A DNA stretch of 64,000 nt, taken from Theobroma cacao (lineage: Eukaryota > Streptophyta > Magnoliopsida > Malvales > Malvaceae). Under the pieces are notes generated by a model, which had not been told where the DNA came from, did not search any database, and saw only the letters and a list, made by a program, of their open reading frames with translations. Positions 1 to 18,339 of the stretch are shown here, piece by piece. Both the position numbers and the translations under genes were made by a program. The stretch spans positions 2,504,666 to 2,568,665 of the forward strand of contig NC_030851.1 of NCBI RefSeq assembly GCF_000208745.1, read 5' to 3'. The stretch's first letter is position 1. The number at the start of each line of letters is the position of its first letter.

Positions 1-288
1 AAACGGAAAAAATAACTATTCCAATTGTTTATTTTAAAAAGAAATTTCATAGTAATTATTGTTTGCTAGCAAACCAAATATTCAAAAGAGAAAAACAAAG
101 AAAGAAACAAAGGAGCATTTTATTATGGTAGAGTAGGAAAAAAAATATGTTAGACATCTTCAAGAGCAAACCTAGAAAATAACAACGAGGAAAAAAAATA
201 CTATATATTCATTTTTTTTTATCTTCTAAATTATTCAAATTCACTATAAATATGTGTATTCACACAAGATTGGCAAAGCAAGACCCTC

Positions 289-1799
289 TCATCTCCAACT
301 CCCATCATCACAAGGAGAGCAACCTTCTTTTGCAATATCGGTGATTTGAACACCAGAATCATATATAACTCCAGTTTTCCAGTCAGCTGGAAGCACGCTC
401 TTTGCCCAAATCCACTTGCCATCAAACCCAGATGTCACCACAAATCTAAATTGCAGGGCACCAGTTGGAACTCTGCTTGTGTCCCACACTGCTCCATAAT
501 TCCTGCTCATGAAATTCCAGTTTGAAGAACCAACCTGGAATGATACATAGCGATATCAGAACATCAGTGTAATGAATACAAACAAATTGTTTTAGCTATA
601 ATGTAAATTTAGCACTCTTTGAGTACTTTATCTGAGCTGACCTGAGCCACATCCATGCCTACTATCTCTGTCTGACCACCCTGGTACAGCAATTTAATCG
701 CCAAGTAATTTGGTTTTTGGCTTGATTCTTCAACTCTAACAGCTAAGTTCTGGTTTTTGTATTCACAAGGTATCCTGTTTCACATAATAAGTTGATCAGC
801 ATTGTAGTATTGATGATATAAATGCTAACCAAAGTTAAAACAATATTTATTGAACCAATCACGAATCACGATAATACCCCAGCATTGTAAATTATAGGAA
901 TATGATAATGAAGATATTGGACCGTTATAGCAATTAATGTGCCTGCCGGGGTGCCACATAATATTATAAGTTGGTCCACGCCGGGACTGACTTTTTCTAT
1001 GTGGTGGTTGTAACAAAACCATCGGATGAGAAAACTTCAAAAAAATATATCATAATCATTCATTTTCATCACTAGTATTACTATTTTGTTTGGTATAGTA
1101 ATCTGATTAAATGTTTGATCACGCCCACCTTTTATATTCAACGTCGACAATCCCAAGTTTCAAAATGTCTTGGCCCATGCCCCGGTTAGCCATGGCCATG
1201 AAAGCTCTGCTGCTAAGAACAAAGTCAGTCTGATTGTTGTGATTGAGATCAGTTAGTGTCACCCTAGTCCCTTTACTGCTGCACAGAGTTGAATTTATGC
1301 ACCTTATCTGCCAAAAATATGTTAATAATCAAACTCAGTTTCCACTATGGATGGTACAGATAACAGAATTAATTGTTTTTGTAAAATTACAGACCTGAAA
1401 GCAGGCACCACAACCAGCTCCATCTTTGTACAGAGAAGACACACCAGCTGCAAGGTGTCCACCGCTTAAGCCTAATGCCAAGGAACCATATCCACAAGCT
1501 CCAGCTGCAAATATCAAAGCCACAAAACAAATGTTACCCACCAAATTTCTCACAGAAATATCTTATGGGTCTTTGCCTATTTCGTTTTTCAAGGAAGAAA
1601 ACTACTCTGGCTATCAATCAAATCGATAGAAAAAAAAAAAAGAAAACCAGGAAAATGAAAATAAGATGGAACTTTGCGGCTGCTTACATGAAAGTGCAGA
1701 GGCTTTGGAGAAATAAGCAGCCTTGGACTGGTGCACGCAGCGATCACAAGCATTAGCAGAAGAAACGAGGACGAACAACAAGCAAAGAAAGAGAGCCAT
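289..1799 (-). CDS. EXLA: Expansin-like A protein (five exons)
   Basis: Exons on the minus strand are 1799-1688, 1504-1395, 1307-1129, 774-642 and 534-289, all with GT-AG borders. Joined they give 780 nt, 259 residues, the usual EXLA length. The protein starts with a secretory signal ([17 protein letters not shown]), then the cysteine-rich expansin domain 1 ([10 protein letters not shown], then [12 protein letters not shown]), and a C-terminal pollen-allergen-like domain ([32 protein letters not shown]). The EXLA-type tail [16 protein letters not shown] is present. Known of the family: secreted to the cell wall and related to wall-loosening expansins, but loosening activity of EXLA members has not been firmly shown. 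The start is the first Met after a TATA box at 1860-1867. No frame break is seen, so the gene looks functional. Confidence 0.95.
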
Positions 1800-1859
1800 T
1801 TCGCGTTGAGTTGAGTTGAGAAATGTAGGTGACTAGCAAAGAAAGACAGTCTTGAGTTT

Positions 1860-1867
1860 TATTTATA
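1860..1867 (-). promoter_or_regulatory. TATA box of the expansin-like gene
   Basis: TATAAATA on the minus strand, about 60 bases upstream of the ATG at 1799. This leaves a short leader of roughly 30 bases and supports the chosen start. Confidence 0.7.
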
Positions 1868-3061
1868 GTGTGCACACAGGAAGATCAGTGTGGACAACAG
1901 GTCAGCAATTCCGGGATAGCATGGATTGGTTTTTTTATTACTTTTTGACAATCCTTTTCTGATTACATGGTAAGGAAAGTTACAGGCAGTTGCTCCAACG
2001 CGGAGAGACTAAAACAACAGTAAAACAAAAAGATAATTGTCACCGACTCTTTGCCAATGTCCAAACAGCTGTGCCAGCAAGCAGTGAGAAGTTGAGGACT
2101 TGTTGTAGTTTTAAATAGGAGTAGCTTTTATGTGTCCTTCTTCGGGTTTTCTGACAGTGGGATTGATGGGTATATGTAAGCGAAAGTTTGCAAAGTTTTG
2201 GCACTTTTAGGAGATCTGTTTCCATTCCCCATGTTTAGGCAAATAAATTGTACTGCAAAATACTACACATTAACCTTGCAAATATGGGCAATCAAAGAGG
2301 GGGAATTCTCTGATGTTCTAAGGCACAGCAAAAGCTTTCTTTATGTTCATTCATGGCAGATAGACAAGCCCTTGGTCAGAAGAAGTTTTTCTATTTGATA
2401 TTCTTAAAGTAAAACTTGAAATTTTGGTAAGATTTGTTGATTAAAGTGGCATAGCGTGTATGGACCCAAAGAACAAAAAGGGGAAAAGGAAAATCGACGG
2501 AAGAAGATAAGATTGGCAAAGATGAACGATGATAATTGCTTGTTAATGAGTGGAAAGATAAGAACAAATTCTAAGCAACACCCACTTGCCAAGCAAGCAT
2601 ATTGCCAAAAACTAAACAGCTATTGTGGGCTACAGGCAAAGAGAACCTACCCTTTTTCAACTATATGACTAATCTTTCCATCTCAGGCTGGTTAATTAAT
2701 GAATCCAGGATTAGCTTTATATTATAGATCTATTGAATGTGACTTTATTTTTACTCTAATTAAGAATTCGCTCGTCTCATTAAATTGTGGTATTATCAAA
2801 ATTAATAAATCATACACAACCTGACAAGATATTTTCCAAAATGGTAACAATTTTCCTCAGCTCAGTGCCCCAAAATTATCCCATTTTCTTCCGTGCTTTC
2901 AAAGCCATAATTCCAAGGACCATCCCCCACTCTATGAGTTGGATCCACTGCCTACCTTTAAGCGTCAATTATATCAAGAAAACGTATACATTCGGCATCA
3001 TAGCCTGGGTCAATGGACTCCCAAGTGGATACCACTTAGAGCAGACAACATCAATTCGAAA

Positions 3062-3243
3062 CTATCGGATCCAGCTGCCTGAAACTTGATGCTTCATCCC
3101 TGTACCTTTTGGGTCAAAGTCAAGCAAAAACTGTCTCTGGTTGCTCACATTTTCAATGCTTGCCTTAAATTTTCTAGCAGTGGGAATTGGGACTAGACCA
3201 TAACATCCACTACTGACATAGCCTGATAGCCGACAGTTGTTCC
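3062..3243 (-). pseudogene. Orphan exon-like island, unidentified
   Basis: On the minus strand a clean acceptor (TTTTTGCAG) ending at 3244 is followed by about 60 codons beginning NNCRLSGYVSSGCYG and ending at a stop. The composition is balanced and protein-like, unlike the AT-rich neighbours. I do not recognise the family and found no partner exons between 3244 and the AlaRS stop codon at 4218. It may be the last exon of a decayed gene, an exon carried by a transposon, or chance. Confidence 0.25.
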
Positions 3244-3737
3244 CTGCAAAAATCATTTTAAGGATATTTGCTTCATGTCTCAGCAATCAAACCGGCCAAG
3301 GCCCAAATGAGGGTTATGACAGAAACAAAAATGAAGGGGCAAACTCAACTCATCGACACTTCTTCTATCCCCATGTTTACGTCATCATGATCTCATTGGT
3401 TGGCTCACCGTGGCATTTTTCAGTTCACTTCTCGGAAAAGGAATAAGAAAAAGACAAAAGGAAAGTCTTGCAATAGCAAACAGACAGTTCATGGCTTCAT
3501 GGGGTCCCATGTGGAGGAAAGCGCTGCCTAATCGCAAGACCATTGAACACCATATATGGCAATTACATTCTTTTTTTTCTTTGATGGTCATGACATGGTT
3601 ATTACTTAATCAATACATAAGCATAAAATTTGATCTCCAAATCATGGCGATACCAATGTCAACCCATCTACAATACTAAAATACATACAGCACGACAGCT
3701 CATAATGCCTTCTGATGGTGCAATGATTATGGCCTTA

Positions 3738-3763
3738 ATATATATATATATATATATATATAT
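3738..3763. repeat. (TA)n microsatellite
   Basis: About 13 uninterrupted TA units. Not coding; short reading frames across it are artefacts. Confidence 0.9.
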
Positions 3764-3907
3764 TCACGTGTAACTTTGCTTGAAAATTGTCTTAGGCAGA
3801 CCCTACTAGTCCAGCACAACAAATTGCATATTAAAAGCATAACACTGAAATGAAAAGACCGTCGGGAAACAAAAAGGGGGCAACAGCCTATGAATGCCCA
3901 TGATAGT

Positions 3908-3990
3908 GCCGCTATCACTTACCTAGCATTAGCTAAAACTACCAGTTAAGTGCGGCTATCATTTACCCAGCATTAGCTAAAACTACCAGC
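3908..3990. repeat. 44-bp tandem duplication
   Basis: Two near-identical copies in direct order, each holding CAGCATTAGCTAAAACTACC or its one-base variant, with a period of about 44 bases. It lies about 230 bases beyond the AlaRS stop codon. No function is evident. Confidence 0.8.
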
Positions 3991-4217
3991 AATGTAGTAG
4001 TTGAGGAAACACTATATTCTTCTATGACATACAATTTTGGCTATGACATTCATCTTTAAAAAGAATGTAAGATTACCTGTACAGTTTTCCAGTTTCCCTC
4101 CTGCCCACCCATCTTATATAAAGGCATTCTCATCGGCCCCTGCCATCTTTACCATATTTTTATATTAAAAAAAATGGATGACACTGTATTTTGACCATGT
4201 ATAAAGTTAGAAGTATC

Positions 4218-11213
<6,996 letters not shown>

Positions 11214-11916
11214 GCTCTGTTTCTGGGATAACCCAATATCCTCTGTTTTTCTTCTTTTCTTTCCCCTTCCTTTTTGAAGTGGGCGTTTTAATACGTTGCT
11301 CTAAGCATGGGAGATTGGCAGTTGGGAAGATAAGCCTTTTCTACACGGCCACACATTTCCTCTTTGTTTCTTCCAGGCTATGGTTTAAATAATAACAAGA
11401 AGGTGACCCTTAAACCATAGGCATATTTTCTCTTGTTAGAAATTGTTTTTTTCTTCTATGTGGCAATAAAATTAAACACTGGCACCACTTTCTCGAAAAA
11501 AAACAACCTTAAATCTAGTAAGCATAAGCAATAAGTTTTGCTTTTGGTAGGATTACATCCCATAGTACAGAATTTCCCATGGTTAACATTAAGAACGAAA
11601 AGGGAAGCAAAGAGGGTCCAAGTTGTTGAGACTCTAGAGTTCCCCTGTTTGGGTTCCATCCACATGTTCAAAATCGAGAGGCCTCTACACCATATACTCT
11701 CTTCCTTTGGTATGACTTTGGAAAACTCGTACTAGAACTTGCTGTGCCTATAAACTACAGGACAGAAAAAACGAGCCCCCCCTAAGCTAGTTGGTTGCCG
11801 AACACATGGAAATATAACATTTATTTCAATAGAAGAAATCACATGCTGTTGCATAGGGATTTACGACAGAAGGAAATGCTACAATAGGAGTTCTAGGCTC
11901 CTGTAAGCCCGTCGTC
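11214..11916. promoter_or_regulatory. Divergent intergenic region, AlaRS / SAUR copy 1
   Basis: About 800 bases separate the outward-facing starts of AlaRS (minus) and SAUR copy 1 (plus). The SAUR side carries the group A promoter block (CACATGG near 11803, then CATTTATTTCAATAGAAG and AATCACATGCTG near 11819-11850). No TATA box is obvious on the AlaRS side, as expected for a housekeeping gene. Confidence 0.5.
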
Positions 11917-11924
11917 TATAAATA
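11917..11924 (+). promoter_or_regulatory. TATA box of SAUR copy 1
   Basis: TATAAATA, 92 bases upstream of the ATG at 12009. The same box sits 88-121 bases upstream of the other group A starts. Confidence 0.75.
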
Positions 11925-12008
11925 CCTCGCACATTGTTTCTCCTAAGCACAGAAAAATTACCCTTTTCTCACATCCATCTCCATCCTTTAGCCGCTAAGC
12001 AAACCAGC

Positions 12009-12461
12009 ATGATTAGCACAAAGATTCTGATCAGAATGGCAAGAAAGTGGCAGAAAACGGCTGCCATTGGCAGGAAGAGGCTTGCTTCATCGAGGACTGA
12101 TCGAAAGATGGCTGGTGCAAACCGTTCTAATAAATCATCAGTGGTTGATAAAGGGCATTTTGTAATCTACACAACTGATAAGAAGCGTTTTGTGATTCCC
12201 TTGGCGTATCTTTGCAACAACATCATTCTCGAGCTCTTGAAGATGTCTGAAGAGGAGTTTGGACTGCCAAGTGATGGGCCTATAACATTGCCGTGTGATT
12301 CAGTTGTCATGAATTACATTGTCTCCCTGGTAAAACGAGGATTAACTAGGGATTTGGAGAAAGCTGTGGTGAACTCTGTTGCAAGCTACCGCTGCTCAAC
12401 GAATACTACTTATTTCCACCAAGGACACGCAGACCAACAGTCACTTGTTTGTGGATTCTAA
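12009..12461 (+). CDS. SAUR protein, copy 1 (group A)
   Basis: Intronless, 150 residues. The basic amphipathic start MISTKILIRMARKWQKTAAI and the SAUR core (about residues 47-115: KGHFVIYTTDKKRFVIPLAYL, SEEEFGLPSDGPITLPCD, ending QQSLVCGF) place it with the SAUR61-68/X15 type. Known of the family: small auxin-induced proteins that bind PP2C.D phosphatases and so activate plasma-membrane H+-ATPases. The start was chosen at the conserved MIS(T/A)KK position because in-frame ATG codons further upstream fall in the leader. It differs from its sisters in the core segment YLCNNIILELL, where they have YLSNSIF. The frame is intact. Confidence 0.95.
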   Translation: MISTKILIRMARKWQKTAAIGRKRLASSRTDRKMAGANRSNKSSVVDKGHFVIYTTDKKRFVIPLAYLCNNIILELLKMSEEEFGLPSDGPITLPCDSVVMNYIVSLVKRGLTRDLEKAVVNSVASYRCSTNTTYFHQGHADQQSLVCGF

Positions 12462-13962
12462 GGAAATTAGTATTCAGTACTGTAAATGGTTTATGTTAAA
12501 CAAAATGGAAGCTCTTGTAAATGTTGAAACCTGTTCTGTACGTATACCAGTACATGTTAAGGTGTAATATAGTCATTTTTTGAGAAATGCAATAGCAATA
12601 TTAATGACTATAATGGTTTGGCGCCTGTCCTTTTGCTAGTGCTATACTGAATGTTTCTGCAAAGATTCTTGCATCAGTTTCTACAATCTTCAGATTTAAC
12701 TTTTTTAGCTTTCATACATCAATTTTTGGTCTGATAACCTCATGTGCATACGCAATAGAGGTAGGTAGCAGGGGAAGTCCAAATGTTATGCATGTTGTTT
12801 AGTTCATGCCTTTGGAATTGGAAGGCATGGCCATTTCTTTAGATAGGTTAACTATGCACCAGCAATTAATTGGACTTTCTTCTACCGAGAATACTTTCTT
12901 GGGTTTTACACTAACCACCGGAGACCTATCTGCAACTATTATCATGAGAGGGGTACTCAATGTTGCTTTAAATCATAGTGTCTGGTTCTATTAAATTATG
13001 TAGCAGGCTAGTTTTAATGAAATTTTTTACTCTTTTGAGATGGCAAGGTTTCAGAGCTCATACCTAATGCTGCTGCCACAGAATTTTTTCCCCATCTTGC
13101 TGTCTAATCTGATTTTCACTGGGGTTCAAATCTTTAGTTCAGCACTAGGCCAGTTGCAAGTTAGTCTAATTTTATTTATCGGTATTTAACGGTTAAAATG
13201 AAGCAACTTGAAATGCAAGGGGGAGAAACAAGGATCTAACATAACATGCCCCAACTATGCTTATTGAGGAACACTAGGCACGGCATAACCAACTTTAATA
13301 GAGACAGAGCAAGCTGAGGGACAAAGCAGAGAATTTCTCAATGCTTCACTTTTTATTTTCTTGCTCTAAATTTTGTTGGCTCCACATGTATCTTTGTCTT
13401 TTAGCATTCATATTAAGCTAAATACGTATTTTAACGTAACTAATCAGTGATTTGCATTGATAATCACATCATAATACCAAAGCACATGACCTCATATAGG
13501 ACTCCTATAGCTCCTGGTTGTCCTATCTCCTTTCACTGCATCATCCTTATCATTAGAGATTCTTTTTTTAAGCATGTAAAGGATTCTCATCTTCTTCCAT
13601 ATCGATCTTATTGAAAGTAAAAGGTTGATTACTTCTAAAAAGCATGAAATTAGCTTGGTTTCAGCTGGCATTTTAGCATTTTAGGTGGTTCCCACTTGCT
13701 AAGATGTCCTCTTTATTTTATATCATCTATTTTTATTGTTGTTAGAATGAAATTTATAACTATGCAGAAGCAGTAGCATCTTCTGCGTCCTTAAGCCTCA
13801 AGACAGAAAAGAGGGATCTCCACCAAGGCAGTACGTTGGGAGCCAAACATGCGAAAATATGTCCATGCAAGCATCTATTTCAAAATAGAAGTAATCACAT
13901 GCTTTTGCTTGGAGATTCACTCCAGAAAGAAAAGGTACAAATCAAGTTGTTTTTGCTCTTTG
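12462..13962. other. Spacer between SAUR copies 1 and 2
   Basis: Contains the copy 1 3' region and the upstream part of the next unit. A block near 13280-13400 (AACCAACTTTAATAGAGACA, then a Leu/Cys-free AT-rich stretch ending in TTGCTCTAAATTTTG) recurs before copies 3, 4 and 5, showing that upstream sequence was duplicated along with each gene. A group A promoter block lies at 13849-13920. No other gene is seen. Confidence 0.6.
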
Positions 13963-13970
13963 TATATAAA
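13963..13970 (+). promoter_or_regulatory. TATA box of SAUR copy 2
   Basis: TATATAAA, 96 bases before the ATG at 14059 and just downstream of the group A promoter block. Confidence 0.65.
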
Positions 13971-14058
13971 CATCAGTTCTATTGCTTCCCCTCAGCACAA
14001 ATTACCATTTCTCAATCTTGCTTGAAGTCATAAATCCACTAATCTCAAAGCAAGCAAC

Positions 14059-14490
14059 ATGATCAGCACAAAGAAGCTTACCAGAATGGCGAGAAATTGG
14101 CAGAAGAAGGCTGCCATTGGGAGGAAAAGAATCACTTCAAACATGATGGCTAGTAAGAAACCATCAGTGGTTGATAAAGGCCATTTTGTTATCTACACAA
14201 CGGATAAAAGGCGTTTTGCAATACCCCTGGTGTATCTCAGCAACAGCATCTTCCTTAAACTCTTGAAGATGTCTGAAGAGGAGTTTGGACTGTCCAGTGA
14301 TGGGCCTATAACATTGCCATGTGATTCACTTGTCATGAATTGCATAATCTTGCTCATCCAACGAGGTTTAGCTAAGGATTTAGAGAAAGCTGTGCTCAAT
14401 TCCCGTAATTATTATGTCTGTTCATCATATGGTACAACTTTTTCCAATGAAGGACATGCAAATCAACTGTCACTTGTTTGCGGATTCTGA
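14059..14490 (+). CDS. SAUR protein, copy 2 (group A)
   Basis: 143 residues, the shortest intact group A member: the linker after GRKRITS is about seven residues shorter (SNMMASKKPSVVDKG). The start MISTKKLTRMARNWQ and a complete core (KGHFVIYTTDKRRFAIPL, SEEEFGLSSDGPITLPCD, C-terminus NQLSLVCGF) are present. ARNWQ replaces the usual ARKWQ. It is likely functional. Its C-terminal third and 3' flank are the source-like sequence for the relic at 18528-18674. Confidence 0.94.
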   Translation: MISTKKLTRMARNWQKKAAIGRKRITSNMMASKKPSVVDKGHFVIYTTDKRRFAIPLVYLSNSIFLKLLKMSEEEFGLSSDGPITLPCDSLVMNCIILLIQRGLAKDLEKAVLNSRNYYVCSSYGTTFSNEGHANQLSLVCGF

Positions 14491-15785
14491 GTAACGTGTA
14501 TAGTCTTGAATCTTGTAAATGATTCAGGGAAAGAGAGAAAAGTATCATGTAAATGAATGAAACTACTGTAGTGGTTATCAAAGATGTTTCAGTGTAAAAA
14601 GGTAGTAACTATTTATGTTAAATGTAATACTAACACCTTTTGATAATTAAAATGAGTTGATGGCTCTCCCTTTGCTACTTTCTCATGAACTCATCTACAA
14701 AATAATGAAAAATGCAACTACAATAATATTAGGTTTCATACATATCAAAGTTATAGCGATGTCTCATGATGTGCCAGAAATGGCAATTACAATGTTTTTT
14801 TACAGTTTGTATGATCAAATTTTTTGTGCATTGGCAACAGCTAGTGATAGCAGTAAAAGTTTGCATGCTGCTTAACTCAGGCAAAGGGAAGCCTATTTGG
14901 TGTCTCTGGGACAGTTCATCTTTGCACCACCAGGAAACTGATTAATGGACTCTGCAATAAAGAAATAATTGCAGGGCTAAACCAGATGTTATGCAAACTT
15001 CTTGTATTTGTTTACCTAGCAGTAAAAATAGAAGGAATTGAATGCTGTGCACTGGCCAAAGAAGAAAAATTGCAAAGAACGTCTAACATGATGTATTACA
15101 GTCCATCTACCTTGCTTAGTAAGTAACAGTGTATCCACAACATAACCAACTCTGATAGGGACTGACCAAATCAAGGTGGGAGCAGAGAACCTTTCAATGC
15201 TTTTTTTTTTTTTTTTGCCTTCTTCTGTTGGCTCCCCATGTCCTTTTGTTGTTCAGTATCCTCATGTATTTAATTAAAATTCTTTATTGAATATTCCAAC
15301 ACAACAAAGTACATCGTCTTTGACCTTGTACATAAATGCAACAGTCAATTAGTGATAATATTACTTATTTCTTCAAGGATGCCATTTACATAAAGTTCCA
15401 AATCTAGCACACCTGGTGATAGTCATCTGCAACTTTCTTGTTTACATAGTTTTATCCACAGTCTTTGGATCGACAAAAGGACACAATTTAACTAACCATG
15501 TGATTTTGTTAAACTTGTAGAAGATATGATTCGGTCTTGCTTCTTACTTGTCAATTGACAGCATCAAGGCATGAATTCCATACTCATACAATATTCTATA
15601 GGATATAAGAAACTTCATTATCTTCCAAATTTCACTCTTGGAATTCCCTTAATTGGTCTTAACTAGAATCCAGAACATTCTGCAAAGTTGCAAACGTAGA
15701 TTCCGATAGAAGTAATTACATGCTGCAGCATTGAATTTCACAGCACAAGGCCGGCCAGCATAGCAAGGAGTTTTTGCTCTTCCTG
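14491..15785. other. Spacer between SAUR copies 2 and 3
   Basis: Duplicated nearly in full at 18675-19633: the copy 2 3' flank (GGTTATCAAAGATGTTTC and GATAATTAAAATGAGTTGAT), the block starting AACCAACTCTGATAGGGACT near 15139, and the promoter (AATAGAAGTAATTACATG near 15705). No separate gene is seen. Confidence 0.6.
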
Positions 15786-15793
15786 TATAAATA
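15786..15793 (+). promoter_or_regulatory. TATA box of SAUR copy 3
   Basis: TATAAATA in the context TCCTGTATAAATAG, 113 bases before the ATG. The identical context precedes copy 5. Confidence 0.75.
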
Positions 15794-15898
15794 GTAGACT
15801 GACTTCCTTCGTAGAGTATTACAAGCAATCACATCCTAGTCAACCTTTTTATTTTCTTGCTCTAAGATTTCCCTCCGCAACACATAAAGTAAGCAAGC

Positions 15899-16348
15899 AT
15901 GATTACCACAAAGAAGCTTATCAGAGTGGCAATAAAGTGGCAGAAGATAGCAGCCATAGGAAGGAAAAGAATTACTTCAGCAAGGACTAATAAAAAGATG
16001 GATTCTGCAAGTCATTCTAATAAATCATCAGCAGTTGATAAAAGCTACTTTTTTATCTACACAATGGATGAGAAACGTTTTGTGATTCCCTTGGCGTCTC
16101 TCAGCAACATCATTTTCCATGAACTCTTAAAGATGTCTGAAGAGGAGTTTGGACTACCACGTGATGGGCCTATAAAATTGCCTTGTGATTCAGTTGTCAT
16201 GAATTACATTGTCTCCCTAGTGAAGCAAGGATTAGCTGAGGATTTGGAGAGAGCTGTACTCAATTCCATTACAACCTATCGCTGCTCATCAGATACTTAT
16301 TTTCATCAAGGACATGGAGATCGACAGTTACTTGTTTGTGGATTCTGA
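15899..16348 (+). CDS. SAUR protein, copy 3 (group A)
   Basis: 149 residues, start MITTKKLIRVAIKWQKIAAI. The core is complete but diverged at positions constant in its sisters: DKSYFFIYT instead of DKGHFVIYT, PLASLSN instead of PLAYLSN, and LPRDGPIKLPCD instead of LPSDGPITLPCD. It pairs with copy 5 as products of one segmental duplication, since both share the same promoter and upstream spacer. The open frame suggests function, with possible relaxed constraint. Confidence 0.93.
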   Translation: MITTKKLIRVAIKWQKIAAIGRKRITSARTNKKMDSASHSNKSSAVDKSYFFIYTMDEKRFVIPLASLSNIIFHELLKMSEEEFGLPRDGPIKLPCDSVVMNYIVSLVKQGLAEDLERAVLNSITTYRCSSDTYFHQGHGDRQLLVCGF

Positions 16349-17793
16349 GTGAATTGACATTAAAACATGTAAACAATCTGGTATACGGAAGGAGCATAGA
16401 GAAATTAAATCTCTTTCTAGGTGTAAGTAATACAAAGTATCATAGTGTATTTTTCATTGTAAAATGCAATAGACATCATTGAGAACTAAAATAAGTTGTT
16501 GCCTATCTCCTTGATATACAGTTGCAACATTTCAGGAAGTTAGCTTCCTTTTGCTTTATAATTCACCGAACAACTTAGGTTCAGTTCTAAAATGTTATCT
16601 GCAGATCCACCAACCTGACATGATATTTTCCTAGCATCAGTGACTATAATCTTAGGGCGTTAACATGATCTATCTCAGAAAATGATTATGTTATGCACAT
16701 GGATAGCCAATGGAGCTAGATAGCAGAATTCATAACTGTGGGAGGTCCATTTTAGTCCATATCTATTAATTTCAGGCAGTTTAATAATTTTGCACCACCA
16801 CTCTAACTTGTATCCTAACTAGAAGGCCTACCAAAGACCAGCTGTTCTGACATATGAAGAGGGTGCCCCGGATACTAGACAGAAAACATGTTCAACTGAT
16901 TTTTGCCATCCATCAAGATTACACGATTGCCTAATTTTAGTTGCTTGAATAGGTAAACTGAGAGAAGATCTGCAACAAACACAAGTGGAATATTATTCCA
17001 TGTGCAGAGGCAGAGTTCCAAACCTCCTGTCACTGCAGCATATATATTTTCCGTTATTTATTGCCCATATTTTATCTTTCTTTAGTTTTTTCCTAGGGCT
17101 CCAAATTAATAATTTGATGCTATTTAAGCCAGATGCAGTTTGTTAGGATTATTTTTTTATGGCAAGTGAGATGCAGGGGAACCAGCCTTGGTTCCTCTTG
17201 TGTTCTGATCGGGACAGAGCAAATCAAGGTACAAAGAAGAGAACTTCTCAAAGTGTTCCTTTCTTGTTCTAAATCTCCTTGGTTCCTCTCGTACCTTTGT
17301 CTTTTGCATTCATATGAATATAAAAACTTAGTTAACGGTTTGCATTGGTTACCACTTCACAGGAAAAGCACAAGATCTTAACCTTGTCTAGGACTATAAA
17401 TTGTTTTTTTAGCTGTTTTTCTTCACTTCATTCCAAGTAAATTGATCATTTCTAGAAAGCATAACAGATTAAAGTGAACTGTTTTTAACTAACATTGGTT
17501 TAAAAAGCAAAAACAAAGTTATGGAACTAAATCTGGATCTCGCCTTGTTTAGAATCTTCTTTCGTTTATATCTATTCTTGTGGTTGTGAGAGAGGAATAT
17601 GACCTTTCAATACTTGTAACACCTACTACGTCCTCAAACTACAAGACAGAAACTAGAAAAGGCCTGTTGGCTGGCAAACAAGTGAAAATGTGTCCATGCA
17701 AACATCTATTTCAATAGAAATAATCGTAACCTTTTGCTTAGAGATTCACAGCGGAAGGAAAGCTACAAATGAAGTTCCTTTTCGCTCTTTGTC
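16349..17793. other. Spacer between SAUR copies 3 and 4
   Basis: No gene seen. The recurrent upstream block (GGGACAGAGCAAATCAAGG near 17212) and the group A promoter block (TGTCCATGCAAACATCTATT then TCAATAGAAATAATCG, 17691-17728) are present. Confidence 0.55.
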
Positions 17794-17801
17794 TATAAAT
17801 A
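17794..17801 (+). promoter_or_regulatory. TATA box of SAUR copy 4
   Basis: TATAAATA, 87 bases before the ATG at 17881. Confidence 0.75.
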
Positions 17802-17880
17802 TCACAATATTTCCTTCCCTTCCGCACCACAGAATTCCCACTCTAATTCATCAATCACTTTGTCAGAAAAGCAAGCAATT

Positions 17881-18339
17881 ATGATTAGCACAAAGAAGCT
17901 CATCAGAATGGCAAGGAAGTGGAGGAAGATAACTGCCATTGGGAGGAAAATAATTACTTCACCAAGGACTAACGGAAAGATGGTTGCTGCAGATGGTTCT
18001 AATAAAGCATCAGTCGCTTATAAAGGCCATTTTGTTGTCTACACAATGGATAAGAAGTGTCTTGTGATTCCCTTGGCGTATCTCAGCAACAGCATTTTCC
18101 GAGAACTTTTTAAGATGTCTGAGGAGTTTGGACTGTCAAGCGATGGGCCTATAACATTGCCGTGTGATTCAGTCACCATGAGTTACATAGTCTTGTTGGT
18201 ACAACGAGGGTTAGCTAAGGATTTGGAGAAAGCAGTGCTCAATTCCATGACTGGGCACCGCTGCTCATCATACACTACATTTTTCCATGAAGGACATGCT
18301 GACCAACAGTCACTTGTTTGTGGGTTCTGGGTAAATTAA
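17881..18339 (+). CDS. SAUR protein, copy 4 (group A), stop-loss variant
   Basis: 152 residues, start MISTKKLIRMARKWRKITAI. An in-frame ATG 21 bases upstream (MSEKQAI) is discounted because all paralogues start at MIS/MIT. Three oddities are visible. The normal stop after VCGF has become TGG, adding Trp-Val-Asn before the next stop. One Glu is missing from the SEEEFGL motif, which reads SEEFGL. The core reads DKKCLVIPL where sisters have DKKRFVIPL. The rest of the SAUR domain is intact. It is probably expressed, with some functional uncertainty. Confidence 0.92.
   Translation: MISTKKLIRMARKWRKITAIGRKIITSPRTNGKMVAADGSNKASVAYKGHFVVYTMDKKCLVIPLAYLSNSIFRELFKMSEEFGLSSDGPITLPCDSVTMSYIVLLVQRGLAKDLEKAVLNSMTGHRCSSYTTFFHEGHADQQSLVCGFWVN

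Larger units (their letters stand above)
1868..4217. other. Spacer between the expansin-like gene and the AlaRS 3' end
   Basis: About 2.3 kb without a convincing complete gene. It should hold the upstream regulatory region of the expansin-like gene and the 3' untranslated part of the alanyl-tRNA synthetase. Inside are a (TA)n microsatellite at 3738-3763, a 44-bp tandem duplication at 3908-3990 and an orphan exon-like reading frame at 3062-3243 (-). Confidence 0.6.

Noticed and set aside
16340..16440. Possible DST mRNA-instability element in the SAUR copy 3 3' region (GGAGCATAGAGAAATTA)
   Set aside because: Only partial match to the GGA-ATAGAT-GTA consensus and absent from the sisters.
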